Below, in pieces: positions 46,363 to 55,983 of a stretch of DNA of 64,000 nucleotides. A program made the translations under genes and the position numbers. The notes below the pieces were generated by a model. The model made no database searches. It was not told where the DNA came from and saw nothing but the letters and a program-made list of their open reading frames with translations. The stretch is taken from contig NZ_CP116398.1 of the NCBI RefSeq assembly GCF_029643245.1, positions 2,914,001 through 2,978,000 on the forward strand, read 5' to 3'. Position 1 is the first letter of the stretch, and each line of letters begins with the position of its first letter. This DNA is from Methylomonas sp. EFPC3. Lineage in GTDB: Bacteria; Pseudomonadota; Gammaproteobacteria; Methylococcales; Methylomonadaceae.

Positions 46363-47196
46363 TTACGCTAGCAAGGCCGGCCGTTTCCGGCCAAGTCCCA
46401 GCAGCCCGGCCAGAGCGGTTCCCATCAACCAGACGCTAGCCGGCAAAGGTACCGCAGTCAATTGAAAATTCACGGGGAACGTGACCAACGTAGTCGTTGC
46501 CGAGCCGGAACCACTGCTCAATAACACACTACCAGCCCCCGGCAATTCGGTCTGCCCGCTGATGGTATCCGAAGCCGAGGCGGCAACCGCGGCGGAGAAA
46601 TTCAATACATCGCCGTTATTGACGATCACTCCGACCGATAACACACCCTGTTTGCTGTCGGAAGTCAAACCCGGTTGCCAATAATTGCCCAAGTTTAGCG
46701 ACTGCGCGGCGCGGGACTGGTGGTTTTGGGAGCCGGACACGTTGGTCAGATCGAAACTGACGCTGGCACTGGCCGCGTTCGTACCGTAACAGTAGTAATC
46801 GTAGCAATTGTTGCCGTTGATCTCGGCGCTGAGCGAATAATTCGCCGACAGCATCAGAAAACCGCTGCCGGATATCGTGAAATTGGCGCTGCGTTGCGCC
46901 GAAGCCGAGCCGCTACCTTGGCTACTGCCGCCTACACCGGCACCGAACACATTCCCCGAAGTGGAGGTATCGCTGCTCCAACGCAGCCAATCGCTGGTGT
47001 TGGAATTGGAATTACCGCCCAGTCCGCTCAGCGTGTAAGTCGGCGCGACGTCGCCCAAACCCACGGCCTTGATCGTAAGCGAACTCCAGTCGATCAATGC
47101 GGTAGCGTGGGTCGGCGAACTCCAGGCCGCACCGGCATTCATCGCCATTGCCAAACCGCCGAAAATTGCCAAAGAAGTTTTTGTTATGGTTCTCAT
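46363..47196 (-). CDS. VPLPA-CTERM sorted surface/secreted protein
   Basis: A 277-aa exported protein. The signal peptide is residues 1-29 (FGGLAMAMNAGAAWS). The mature part is rich in Ser, Gly, Asn and Ala with little charge and includes a Cys pair in NNCYDYYCYG. The C-terminus has VPLPASVWLMGTALAGL followed by a basic GLGRKR. This is a VPLPA-CTERM sorting signal, which an exosortase/archaeosortase-type enzyme recognises; none is encoded in this window. Function of the mature protein is unknown. Confidence 0.85.
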   Translation of the reverse strand: MRTITKTSLAIFGGLAMAMNAGAAWSSPTHATALIDWSSLTIKAVGLGDVAPTYTLSGLGGNSNSNTSDWLRWSSDTSTSGNVFGAGVGGSSQGSGSASAQRSANFTISGSGFLMLSANYSLSAEINGNNCYDYYCYGTNAASASVSFDLTNVSGSQNHQSRAAQSLNLGNYWQPGLTSDSKQGVLSVGVIVNNGDVLNFSAAVAASASDTISGQTELPGAGSVLLSSGSGSATTTLVTFPVNFQLTAVPLPASVWLMGTALAGLLGLGRKRPALLA

Positions 47197-47442
47197 AAAT
47201 GACTAATCCTGTTCCATGTAAGTATTTTGAAAGCAAGCGAGCCACGATTTTCTCGTAGACTCAGTTGCCATAACGGCGATCCAAGCTTGAAAAGACCTTA
47301 AAAACCGGAGCACTTAGACCGCGCGCAATTGTCATGGCGCCAATGGAGAAATACTAGCCTGCGTGCTAAGCCGCCATAATTCGATGGCAGAGTGCGGGAA
47401 TTTCGGGATCAACTGTAACAACAGAATTTAGCGGCCTTGGCC

Positions 47443-48642
47443 TCATTCGGCGCGCAAGGCATCCAACGGATTCAATCGCGCCGCTTTTATCGCCGGCGCC
47501 ACTCCGGCTGCGGCGCCGATCGCCAACGACACTACAAACGCCAGCGCGATGTAGTTCCAGGCCAGTTGCACCGGCAAAGCCGGCACCAGCAAGGCCACGA
47601 GTTTGACGGCACCTATGCCCAAGGCCACGCCGCCCGCACCGCCGGCCAGACTCAGCAGCACCGCTTCCGAAAGGAACAAGCGGAACACTGCAGCGCGTTC
47701 GGCACCTATCGCCCGCAACAAGCCGATCTCCGATACTCGCTCCGAAACGGCAATGGTCATGATCGTCAAGATCCCGACCGAGCCGACCAACAACGAGATT
47801 CCGCCCAAGGCCGCCACCGCCAGAGTCAGCACGCTCAACACCGAATCCATTTTTTCCAGCATCTGGTTCTGGGTCACGATCGTAAAATCCTCCGCACCGT
47901 GCCGAGCCAACATCCGTTGCCTGACAGCCTGCTCGACTCGCTCGACGCTGGCGTCCGCGCGATACAGCACGTCGATTTCCATCAGCCCCTGGCGATCGAA
48001 CATCTCCATCGCTCTGGCGCTCGGAATGAACACCGTATCGTCCAGATCGAAGCCGAGCATCTGGCCCTTGCTGCGCATCACGCCAATCACCCGAAATCGA
48101 TCGCTGCCGATACGGATGCGCTGCCCCAACGGGCTGGTGCCGCCGAACAACTCCTGCCGCACCTTGCTGCCGAGAACGGCGAACGGTCTGGCGTTGTCGG
48201 CACCTTCATCGGGTAAAAAACGGCCGATATCGACGCCAATTCGCCACACCTGCGGCAATGCCGCACCGACGCCGAACACATTGCTGCGCCGTTGTTTATC
48301 GCCGGCTTCGATCCTGGCATTGCCCTGTACCAGCGGCATCGCCGCCAACACGGATTCGACCTCGCTCAAACTTTCGGCATCGGCCGCCGTCAGGGGTCTC
48401 ACCGTACTGATGGTGGCGCCGGATAAACCGAAGGTGGTGGTCTTGCCGGGATAAACCGCCAATAAATGGGTGCCGAACTGGGTGAACTCGCCTAAGACGA
48501 AGCCGTGGACGCCGCGGCCGATCGAGGTCAAGATCACCACCGCGGCAATACCGATGATCAGCCCCAATGCCGTCAACAACGAGCGCTGCCTGTGGCTGCT
48601 GATGCTGCCGAGCGCGAGTTTGAACAAATCCTGCCAGGCCAT
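47443..48642 (-). CDS. MacB-like ABC transporter permease (FtsX superfamily), first copy
   Basis: A 399-aa permease. One N-terminal helix (GLIIGIAAVVILTSIG), a MacB periplasmic core domain (about 50-260), then three C-terminal helices with the FtsX-type VSERVSEIGLLRAIGAERAA loop that contacts the ATPase. Followed by the usual RLNPLDALRAE end. No ATPase domain of its own. It sits 3 bp after another permease gene of the same kind; together they would make a heterodimer. The matching ATPase and adaptor genes are at 52118-53913 on the same strand. Confidence 0.88.
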   Translation of the reverse strand: MAWQDLFKLALGSISSHRQRSLLTALGLIIGIAAVVILTSIGRGVHGFVLGEFTQFGTHLLAVYPGKTTTFGLSGATISTVRPLTAADAESLSEVESVLAAMPLVQGNARIEAGDKQRRSNVFGVGAALPQVWRIGVDIGRFLPDEGADNARPFAVLGSKVRQELFGGTSPLGQRIRIGSDRFRVIGVMRSKGQMLGFDLDDTVFIPSARAMEMFDRQGLMEIDVLYRADASVERVEQAVRQRMLARHGAEDFTIVTQNQMLEKMDSVLSVLTLAVAALGGISLLVGSVGILTIMTIAVSERVSEIGLLRAIGAERAAVFRLFLSEAVLLSLAGGAGGVALGIGAVKLVALLVPALPVQLAWNYIALAFVVSLAIGAAAGVAPAIKAARLNPLDALRAE

Positions 48643-48645
48643 CGC

Positions 48646-49851
48646 TCAGCGCCTACTCAATGCCGCAACCGGCTCCAGGGCCGCCGCTTTGCGGGCCGGC
48701 ATAACGCCGAACACCAGCCCCGTTACCAGCGCTACCGCCAGTGCCGCCAACATGGCCCACGCCGGCAAGGCCACCGGAAAGTTCGGAAACCACCATTGCA
48801 GTGCCGCGAGGCCGACCCTTCCCAGCAAAACGCCGCACAACGCCCCAGCCAACGACAGTAATGCGGCCTCGCACAGGAACCAGCGCAATAGTTGACCGCG
48901 GGTCGCGCCCAAGGCCTTCAGCAAGCCGATTTCGGCGGTGCGCTGACTGACGCTGACCAGCATCACGTTCATGACCAACACGCCGGCCACCGCCAAGCTG
49001 ACTGCGGCAATCCCGGCCACGGTCAAGGTCAACGCCGTCAGGATTTTGTCGAAGGTATTGACCACGCTGTCCTGGGTGATGATGGTCACGTCGTCTTCTC
49101 CTTCGTGGCGCAATTTGATGATCGCTCGCACCTCGTCGACCGCTTTATGCATTGCCGCTTCGGTGTGCGCTTCGATCAATATCCGAAACAGTGAATGACT
49201 GTCGAATAAGGCCTGCGCCGATGCCACCGGCACAATCACCAATTCGTCGAATCCGGTGCCTATCGACTGGCCTTCCTTGGCCAACACGCCGACGACCCGG
49301 AAGCGACGGTCGTTGATGCGCAGCCATTCCCCCACGGCCTTACGCCGGGCAAATAACTCGTCGGCGATTTTTTTGCCGATCACGCAAACCGGCATTTCCT
49401 TATCCGCTTCGGCCTCCGGCAAAAATACGCCTTGGGCCATCGTCAAATGCCTTACCCGCAACAAAGAATGGGTCGAACCCATGATATTGGATTCCCGTTC
49501 CAATCCCGCCACCGACACCGGCGCCGCACCGATGCTGACCGGCGCGATCGCGGCAACTTGCCGGCTGCGGAACAAGGCCGCGGCGTCGTCCAGCGTCAAA
49601 TCGCGCGGCGTTTCGCCGAACAGCGGCGGGTGGCCGCCGGTGGTCTCGTTGCGGCCGGGCAGTACGATCACCAGATGCGTACCCAACGATTCGAACTCAT
49701 GCACCACATAACGCCGGGCGCTGTCACCCAACGCGGTCAGTACGTTGACCGACGCTACGCCGATACTCATCGCCAGAATAATCAGTACGGCGCGCATCGG
49801 TTGGGTGCGGATGGCTTTGACAGCCTGAATCAGTAAATCTCGTTGCAGCAT
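48646..49851 (-). CDS. MacB-like ABC transporter permease (FtsX superfamily), second copy
   Basis: About 401 aa from ATG 49851 (MLQRDLLIQAVKAIRTQPMR). The organisation matches the next gene: one N-terminal helix, a MacB-PCD domain, and three C-terminal helices with VSQRTAEIGLLKALGATRGQL. An open frame continues 59 codons upstream, but only the region from this start looks like the family. The gene seems intact. The pair lies just 3' of an AraC regulator gene that reads the other way. Confidence 0.86.
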   Translation of the reverse strand: MLQRDLLIQAVKAIRTQPMRAVLIILAMSIGVASVNVLTALGDSARRYVVHEFESLGTHLVIVLPGRNETTGGHPPLFGETPRDLTLDDAAALFRSRQVAAIAPVSIGAAPVSVAGLERESNIMGSTHSLLRVRHLTMAQGVFLPEAEADKEMPVCVIGKKIADELFARRKAVGEWLRINDRRFRVVGVLAKEGQSIGTGFDELVIVPVASAQALFDSHSLFRILIEAHTEAAMHKAVDEVRAIIKLRHEGEDDVTIITQDSVVNTFDKILTALTLTVAGIAAVSLAVAGVLVMNVMLVSVSQRTAEIGLLKALGATRGQLLRWFLCEAALLSLAGALCGVLLGRVGLAALQWWFPNFPVALPAWAMLAALAVALVTGLVFGVMPARKAAALEPVAALSRR

Positions 49852-50058
49852 GGCTTTTGCCGATACGGTGTTGGCGACAGTGTACCTCAAGCCGGATTTG
49901 CCGCATGTCGCAAAACGCCAGCAGATTGCCGCGGAGAACGGCTGACGACTTGGCCTGGCAAAGACGCCCGCTGGGGCCGGAATGGCAGACTGGTCTGATC
50001 CGCAATCGCAGCCAACCTTTGGTTGCAACCTTCAACATCTGTTCGAAAAAACCCTGCT

Positions 50059-50076
50059 GGAGATTATTAAATCTCC
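50059..50076. other. Small perfect inverted repeat upstream of the AraC gene
   Basis: GGAGATT, loop ATTA, AATCTCC. It is in the 363-bp divergent gap between the permease and AraC genes and could be a regulator operator; no T-run supports a terminator. The rest of the gap holds the promoter below and no gene I can support. Confidence 0.4.
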
Positions 50077-50131
50077 CTGCAAAAATAATTTGATCGGCGA
50101 CAGATAAACCGGCAAGCCGAGTAATTTTTTA

Positions 50132-50140
50132 TGGTATAAA
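50132..50140 (+). promoter_or_regulatory. Extended -10 promoter element for the AraC gene
   Basis: TGGTATAAA combines a TGn extension with a TATAAA -10 box, inside an AT-rich stretch 75 bp before the start codon. No strong -35 is evident. Confidence 0.5.
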
Positions 50141-50214
50141 AATTTGCTGTCACAATTCGCAATAAAATTACCGAAAACCACGCCAAATAACACAGTTTAA
50201 TAAGGGCCGATATT

Positions 50215-51192
50215 ATGCTGGAAGCTGCCATAAAAACTACCGGACAATATAAAATCGATCAACAAGATTTACCGGCGCAACAGTTGTCGGACCAATTACG
50301 ACAATCTTTACCTGACGCACTCGGTAGTGGCCATTCGGTAGTGTTCCCACTCGACACGGATTTGAGCTTTATCGAAACCCGCTACCGGCCAAACCGGGAC
50401 TTGGCCGTCTCGACCCGGATCGAGCGGCAGGAGCCGCGTCTGGTGGTAACACTAGGCATGCGGGGCTGCTCGCGTTTCGTCGAGCGCGACGGCACCGCGA
50501 TCGTTTTCAACGAGGGCTATACCTCGATTACCGCTTTTAATGCCAGTGACGGGGAACGCCAATACCAGGCCGAATGCGAAATGTGGCAATTGCGTTTTTC
50601 GCTGAGCAAAACCTGGCTGGACCAATATCTCGGAGAAAACGCTTCAGCAGCTTTATTTAAAAACGGCAGTATTAATTTATTAAGCCAGAAGCCTATTTCC
50701 AGCACGGCGCTAATCGCAGCCGAACAATTAGTTTCCTGCAACGTTTCGGCCCCGTTAAAACGCATGTTCATGCACGGTCAAGCGATGTCGATATTAGCCT
50801 CCGAATTAAATCCTCTCTGGCAAAACAGCATTCATCATCGGTCGGGCTTTACCGAAAAAGACCGGGCCATGGCTTATGCGGCCCGCACAATTTTAATTCA
50901 GGAATTTCGCTCGCCGCCTTCGGTCGCGCAATTAGCCAAACGCGTCGGTACCAATCCATTTAAATTAAAGAAACTATTCCACCATTATTTCGAGAACACA
51001 CCTTACGGAATAGTTCTGAACACTAGGATGCATAGCGCCTACCGCATCTTGGAAGCCGGCACCTGCCAAATCGATGTGGCCGCGGAGTTGGTCGGATATA
51101 ATCACGCCAGTAACTTCAGCGCCGCCTTCAGCAAATATTTTGGAATCTCGCCCCGCCATATTGCCAAACGCCAGACCGCCGCATCCGGTTGA
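50215..51192 (+). CDS. AraC-family transcriptional regulator (PchR-like)
   Basis: A 325-aa regulator. The N-terminal part (about 1-210) is a variable ligand-sensing domain without a clear fold in the sequence; the ending resembles PchR. The last 100 residues carry two helix-turn-helix units: SPPSVAQLAKRVGTNPFKLKKLF, shortened to VAQLAKRVGTNPFKLKKLF, and DVAAELVGYNHASNFSAAFSKYFGISP, matching the AraC signature. It lies between an ABC permease block and the EamA gene. It might control the exporter or the DMT gene; nothing proves it. Confidence 0.88.
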   Translation: MLEAAIKTTGQYKIDQQDLPAQQLSDQLRQSLPDALGSGHSVVFPLDTDLSFIETRYRPNRDLAVSTRIERQEPRLVVTLGMRGCSRFVERDGTAIVFNEGYTSITAFNASDGERQYQAECEMWQLRFSLSKTWLDQYLGENASAALFKNGSINLLSQKPISSTALIAAEQLVSCNVSAPLKRMFMHGQAMSILASELNPLWQNSIHHRSGFTEKDRAMAYAARTILIQEFRSPPSVAQLAKRVGTNPFKLKKLFHHYFENTPYGIVLNTRMHSAYRILEAGTCQIDVAAELVGYNHASNFSAAFSKYFGISPRHIAKRQTAASG

Positions 51193-51222
51193 GCCCGTCC
51201 CGTTTAAGCCGGACGCGACGGC

Positions 51223-52110
51223 GTGAAGAATCCTTTACCGTCGCCGAACAGCAAGTCCGGAATTCGCCGGGGCTTGTTGGACATGGTATTGGCTTGCCTG
51301 TTGTTTTCTCTGATGAACGCCAGCGTTTATGCCATCCGCGTCTTCGACGCCACGCTGCCGGCCGGCGTGATCAGCTTTTTCCGGATTCTGGCCAATTTGC
51401 TGATCCTGCTGCTTCCGGCTTTGATCCGGGGTCGAACCAGGGCGCTACTCGGCGACGGCCGGCCCTCGCTGTGGTTACGCGGCTTATTCGGCGCTGCGGC
51501 ATTAATGTTGTCGTTCGCCGCAATCGTGCGCATCGGCCCCGGCGAAAGCGCATTTTTAACCGCCAGTAGCGGTGTATTTGTCGCATTGCTCGGGCCGCTG
51601 GTGCTCGGCCAGCGCAACTCCTTACGAGTCTGGCTGGCGATTATCGGCGCATTTACCGGAGTGTCTTTGCTGTTCGATATGCACGACAGCCACAATCTAC
51701 TCGGCCAATCCATGGCCTTGTTATCCGGCCTCCTCTCTGCCCTGGCGTTTCTGATGGTGGCCAGGGCCGGTCGCAGCAACGCGCCGCAGACGGTGATTTT
51801 CTATTTTTGCCTGGTCGCACTGCCGCTGCACGCAGTCTACTTTGCGACGTTCGGCGCCGAGCTGCCGCGGGACTACCAGTCTTGGGGCTTATTGGGATTG
51901 GTCGGCGTATTCGGCAGCGGCGCCCAACATTTCATGACCCGCGCCTATCAGCGGGCGCCCGCCGCCCTGGTCAGTTCGGTCGGTTATTTGGCACCGGTTT
52001 TGAGTCTGGCCTGGGCCGTGACCCTGTTCGGCCAAATTCCGGCCCAAAGCGCTTTGCTCGGCGCAGCGCTAATCGCCGTATTCGGCGTATTGCTGCCTTT
52101 TCTGCGTTGA
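51223..52110 (+). CDS. EamA/DMT-family transporter
   Basis: A 295-aa membrane protein with ten hydrophobic segments in two EamA repeats. The first starts LLDMVLACLLFSLMNASVYA and SFFRILANLLIL, the second LLSGLLSALAFLMVARAG and ends with the RAYQRAPAALVSSVGYLAPV stretch common in this family. The GTG start at 51223 is used. Substrate is unknown; some members export amino acids or metabolites. It is 30 bp after the AraC gene, so the regulator may control it. Confidence 0.85.
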   Translation: MKNPLPSPNSKSGIRRGLLDMVLACLLFSLMNASVYAIRVFDATLPAGVISFFRILANLLILLLPALIRGRTRALLGDGRPSLWLRGLFGAAALMLSFAAIVRIGPGESAFLTASSGVFVALLGPLVLGQRNSLRVWLAIIGAFTGVSLLFDMHDSHNLLGQSMALLSGLLSALAFLMVARAGRSNAPQTVIFYFCLVALPLHAVYFATFGAELPRDYQSWGLLGLVGVFGSGAQHFMTRAYQRAPAALVSSVGYLAPVLSLAWAVTLFGQIPAQSALLGAALIAVFGVLLPFLR

Positions 52111-52117
52111 TTCCGGG

Positions 52118-52780
52118 CTAATCGGCCAAGCGGCCGTCGACAATTTTCAACCGGCGTCCGGCACGCCCGCCGATTTGCTGATCGTGGGTAATCACCATCA
52201 GCGTCACTCCCTGCCGATTCAACTCTTCCAACAAATTGATGATGTCCTGGCCGGCCTTGCTATCCAGATTGCCGGTCGGCTCGTCCGCCAACAAAATCGG
52301 CGGCCGCATGATCATGGCCCGGGCGATCGCAATACGCTGCAATTGACCGCCGGACAACTGATTGGGACGATGCTCGGCTCGATCGCTCAGGTTAACCTCG
52401 GCGAGCGCCTGCTGCACCTGCTCGCGGCGGCGCTTGGGGTCTATTCCGGCCAGAATCAGCGGCATTTCGATGTTCTCGGCCGCAGTCAGGCGCGGAATCA
52501 AATGAAAGAACTGGAATACGAAACCGATATTATCGCGCCGAGTGTGAGCCAACTCGGTGTCGCTCTGGCAGGTGACGTCGCGGCCGTTAAGCCAATATCG
52601 GCCGGCAGAGGGTTGGTCCAGCAAGGCGATGATGTTCAGCAGCGTCGATTTACCGGAACCGGACGGCCCCATCACCGAAATGTATTCGCCGGCCTTAACA
52701 GCCAGATCGATACCATTCAGCGCATGCACGGTCTGCTCGCCGACCTGGAACCGGCGTTCGATGCCGCTGAGCCGGATCAT
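52118..52780 (-). CDS. ABC transporter ATPase (MacB/LolD type)
   Basis: A 220-aa nucleotide-binding subunit. Walker A is GPSGSGKST at 38-46, the signature LSGGQLQRIAIARA, Walker B ILLADEPTGNLD, and the switch VITHDQ. The length and motifs match LolD/MacB-type exporters. It overlaps the adaptor gene by 4 bp (ATGA). Its permeases are presumably the two genes at 47443-49851, which are on the same strand but displaced by about 2.3 kb. Confidence 0.93.
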   Translation of the reverse strand: MIRLSGIERRFQVGEQTVHALNGIDLAVKAGEYISVMGPSGSGKSTLLNIIALLDQPSAGRYWLNGRDVTCQSDTELAHTRRDNIGFVFQFFHLIPRLTAAENIEMPLILAGIDPKRRREQVQQALAEVNLSDRAEHRPNQLSGGQLQRIAIARAMIMRPPILLADEPTGNLDSKAGQDIINLLEELNRQGVTLMVITHDQQIGGRAGRRLKIVDGRLAD

Positions 52781-53913
52781 GGTTTGGCCCGCACCGTCAC
52801 GCCTGCCGTTACGTCTTCCTTGCCCACCGACAATACCACCCGGTCGCCGGCCCGCAGTCCGCTCAGCACCTCAGTGTAATTCCAATTGATCAACCCTGGC
52901 TCGAAGCGCTGTTCGCGCAATACGTTGTCGGCACCGACCAGCAACACGCGATTGCCTTCCAGAATGGCTTCGGCCGGCAACCGGAGCGCCTTTTCCTTAC
53001 CGGCCAGCAACACTTCGATATCGGCACTGTAGCCGGGCAACAATTCGGCCAAGTCTTTCGGGTCGCGCAAGGTCACTTCCACTTCCACGGTCCGCGCCTG
53101 CTTTTCTTTTTCCAACACGTACGGTGCAACTCGCGTGACGATGCCGGAGCAACGTTTATCCGGAAACGCATCGAGCGAAACGCAAGCCGGCATACCGGTT
53201 TTGATCCGGGCCACGTCGACTTCGTCGATCGGCGCCGATACGGTCAGGCAACTGACATCGAGCAAATCGATCGGCGGCAGCGTCGGAATGCCGGGCGGCG
53301 AAGGTGTCACGAATTCGCCCAACTCGGCATTGACTTCCGCAACCGTGCCGTCGAAAGGCGCCTTGACCAAGGTACGTTGCACCGCGGCTTCGGCAACGCC
53401 CAATTGCGCTTCGGCGACTTCGATATTCCGCAACGCAGCCCCGCATGCCGCGCGCTGCGATTTGCCGCCGGTCTGCGACTTATCGACCTGCTCTTCCGAC
53501 ACGACGTTATTGCGCTGTCGCAACTTAGTCATCCGCGCCGCCTCGCGCTCGGCACCTCCGGCTAACTGACAAGTCTGTTCGGCACTGGCCCGGCTGGCCG
53601 CGATTTGCGCCTTTTGCAATGCGACCTGGGCTTTCAAATCCCGATTCCAGACTTCCAGCAAAACCTGACCCTGGCCAACCTTGGCGCCCTCCTTGACATG
53701 CAATGCGGCGACTTGACCACCGGTGGCAGGCGCCAAATAGGCGCGACGACAGGCTTTGACGGTGCCGACCCGGGTATTCGAGACGCTAGCCCTGACTTCG
53801 CCTTCCGCCAGCGTATAGGTCTCGACTTCCAGTAGCGGCGGGCGGCGGGCGTAGATAAACGCGATACCGGCCGACAACAGGGCGGCGAGAATTATCAGGT
53901 TTCTTTTAGTCAT
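52777..53913 (-). CDS. HlyD/MacA-like efflux periplasmic adaptor
   Basis: A 378-aa membrane-fusion protein that would link the inner-membrane exporter to an outer-membrane channel. One N-terminal helix (LIILAALLSAGIAFIYA), a biotinyl-lipoyl fold around GQVAALHVKEGAKVGQGQVL, an alpha-helical hairpin of about 80 residues, then a second lipoyl half and a beta-barrel domain (VKAPFDGTVAEV; VEVEVTLRDPKDLAELLPGYSADIEV, each under 27 residues in the protein). The chosen ATG is at 53913. No TolC-like gene is seen in the window. Confidence 0.9.
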   Translation of the reverse strand: MTKRNLIILAALLSAGIAFIYARRPPLLEVETYTLAEGEVRASVSNTRVGTVKACRRAYLAPATGGQVAALHVKEGAKVGQGQVLLEVWNRDLKAQVALQKAQIAASRASAEQTCQLAGGAEREAARMTKLRQRNNVVSEEQVDKSQTGGKSQRAACGAALRNIEVAEAQLGVAEAAVQRTLVKAPFDGTVAEVNAELGEFVTPSPPGIPTLPPIDLLDVSCLTVSAPIDEVDVARIKTGMPACVSLDAFPDKRCSGIVTRVAPYVLEKEKQARTVEVEVTLRDPKDLAELLPGYSADIEVLLAGKEKALRLPAEAILEGNRVLLVGADNVLREQRFEPGLINWNYTEVLSGLRAGDRVVLSVGKEDVTAGVTVRAKP

Positions 53914-54012
53914 ACTCGGCGTGATCCAATCGGCTTTGGCAGCTAGCCTACCTTGTCGCGGCGGGATTTTCAAAAGGCGCCGACAACAGCCGACGAATTC
54001 GCGGAACCGAGC

Positions 54013-55983
54013 CTAGCGCGGCGCCGAATCCGCTGCCCGCAGCGTGAACGAGATTCGGGTTTCCTGACCGGCCAATTCCAGAAAGCGGTTGAATTCGGCC
54101 AATTTCTCGACCGGCACGTCCGCCCTCGGCATTTGCAGATCGGTATACGCGGTTACGCTATTGCCCTCCTGGCGGTAATAGCGATGCAGCGCGCCCCAGG
54201 GCGACAGATAATCGGCTTTCGGCCCGACATTGCCGACGCTTCTCCCGGCCGGCAACTGGTAACGGATTTCGCTCCGGTAATGAATGCCGTTAAAGGCGTA
54301 CGGATAATACTTATTTCGGGACTTGACGTCTTTCACCAACGAATTCAACCAGGGTTCAACGTCACGGTAGATTTTGAGCAAGGCTGGATCGAATACATTC
54401 CGATATTCGGCGCTCGACGCCAGCGTGACGCCGGAATCGACCGCCTCCAATCCTTGCGCACTGAACTCGGGCTTGGCCTTGTCGCCCATCACCGACCGGT
54501 AATCTTCATGCAGCCAGCGCTCGCGCTCTTCCCGCGGTTTCGCCGACAACGAACGCCGTAATTCCGCAGCCCAGTGCGTGTCGTAGGTCCGGGCCAGGCT
54601 TTCCTGCACACTGCCGTCACCGATCAACCGGTTATCGGCCTTGGTTTGCTCCACCCAGGTAAACGGTTCGCTGCCGAGTTTATGCGGAGCGACCGCGTCG
54701 CGGCCGACTGCCAACGCGACGCTCCCCTGCAAGGCGTAGGGCAGATGACCGCCGCCGGTATCGGGATCGGTCAGGTCCACGCAAATCTCGCCGGCCTGCA
54801 CCGATTTCACGCAGGCCAACATGTGGTTGAAATACACGCCGCTCGGCAACAGCAGTTTGGTTAGCGACATGCGCCCGGTAGAGGCCAACACCGGATAGGC
54901 ATCCAGCCCGGCATGACGCGCCAAGTCAACGAACAGCATGGTCTTATCCTTGCAATCGCCGAAGCGGCGCTCCAGCGTCGCTGAAGTCGGCCTGGGAATG
55001 ACACTGCCGTTGCCGCGCTCCAAGCCGACGTAACGGATTTCGCGCGAGACGAATCCACTCAATCGGCTCACGATTTGCCTTACATCGCTGGCGTCGCCGC
55101 GGAGCTGCATCGCCAACTCTTCGATTTTGGCGCCCTGGCTCAACGCCGGTGCGGCAAGCTTGTCCATACTCGCGGCAACCGCCGCCCAACTGGCGGGCTC
55201 AGCCAACACTAAAACCGGCAAGACGTCGAAAGCCGACGGCATCTGGTTGTCGACCGGAACCGGCGCGGCCGCTTCCGTACTGGTACAGACCATTTCCTGC
55301 GGCCCTTCGCGACAAGTCAGTTTGGGGTAATCGGTTTGCCAGGCCGGCTTCTGCGCCGGGCCGTCCCAGCGGACTTCAGCGCGGAAACGTTCCAACGGAT
55401 AAAAATTGGCCGGAAACAAGTTGCGCGCCCAAGCCATCGCCAACTTGTTGCGATCCGATACGATCTTGTAGCGCAGTACCGCAATGCTGCCCGGCCTGAG
55501 CTGGGCAAACGGCACCGTCACATATACGGTATCGGTGAAAATATTGTAGACATTCTGGTTATTGACTTGCAGCGTGCTCGGGTCGATTTCGGTAATCGCA
55601 CCATCCGGTTGCACCACGTAGGCTGCTTCGATTTCGGCCCGTTGGTGATTGGCATCCAGCCAGAAACCGTTGTTGCCGTCGCTCTCTATACCTTTTGCCG
55701 TCAGATACAATTGGGCGACGCTGACGGTTTCCTCTACCCGACGGTCGCGGCTGAGATAAAGCCGGTGAGTTTCATCGACGGCCACACTGCCGTAACCGAG
55801 CTGTTTTAATGCTTCGATCCGCTCCGGCTGCGGCGCCAGACTGGCATACTCCAAACGCTGGCCTGCCGGCGCCCAGCGCACTAAATTCGGCGCGTAGCCG
55901 GCCAATATCAAATCGCGGCCCGTGTCCGCCGCGTAGCCTGCGCTGTGCAACAGGCATCCAATCAGCATCCATACTATTTTCAT
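54013..55983 (-). CDS. DUF3857/transglutaminase-like exported protein
   Basis: A 656-aa periplasmic protein with a signal peptide (residues 1-18). The N-terminal half is a DUF3857 beta-rich domain (TKVSVAQLYLTAKG-like text, IVSDRNKLAMAWARNLF). A transglutaminase-core region follows at about 300-400, with the catalytic Cys at C344 in FGDCKDKTMLFVDLARHAG and the His/Asp region in FNHMLACVKSVQAGEICVDLTDP. A C-terminal beta domain ends the protein. The residues for a Cys-His-Asp triad look present. Its substrate is unknown; the 4-bp overlap with a polytopic membrane protein gene suggests a membrane complex. Confidence 0.85.
   Translation of the reverse strand: MKIVWMLIGCLLHSAGYAADTGRDLILAGYAPNLVRWAPAGQRLEYASLAPQPERIEALKQLGYGSVAVDETHRLYLSRDRRVEETVSVAQLYLTAKGIESDGNNGFWLDANHQRAEIEAAYVVQPDGAITEIDPSTLQVNNQNVYNIFTDTVYVTVPFAQLRPGSIAVLRYKIVSDRNKLAMAWARNLFPANFYPLERFRAEVRWDGPAQKPAWQTDYPKLTCREGPQEMVCTSTEAAAPVPVDNQMPSAFDVLPVLVLAEPASWAAVAASMDKLAAPALSQGAKIEELAMQLRGDASDVRQIVSRLSGFVSREIRYVGLERGNGSVIPRPTSATLERRFGDCKDKTMLFVDLARHAGLDAYPVLASTGRMSLTKLLLPSGVYFNHMLACVKSVQAGEICVDLTDPDTGGGHLPYALQGSVALAVGRDAVAPHKLGSEPFTWVEQTKADNRLIGDGSVQESLARTYDTHWAAELRRSLSAKPREERERWLHEDYRSVMGDKAKPEFSAQGLEAVDSGVTLASSAEYRNVFDPALLKIYRDVEPWLNSLVKDVKSRNKYYPYAFNGIHYRSEIRYQLPAGRSVGNVGPKADYLSPWGALHRYYRQEGNSVTAYTDLQMPRADVPVEKLAEFNRFLELAGQETRISFTLRAADSAPR

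Noticed and set aside
49852-50028. N-terminal extension of the second permease
   Set aside because: The extension reads as non-homologous and Cys/Arg-rich, whereas the permease family begins at the ATG at 49851.
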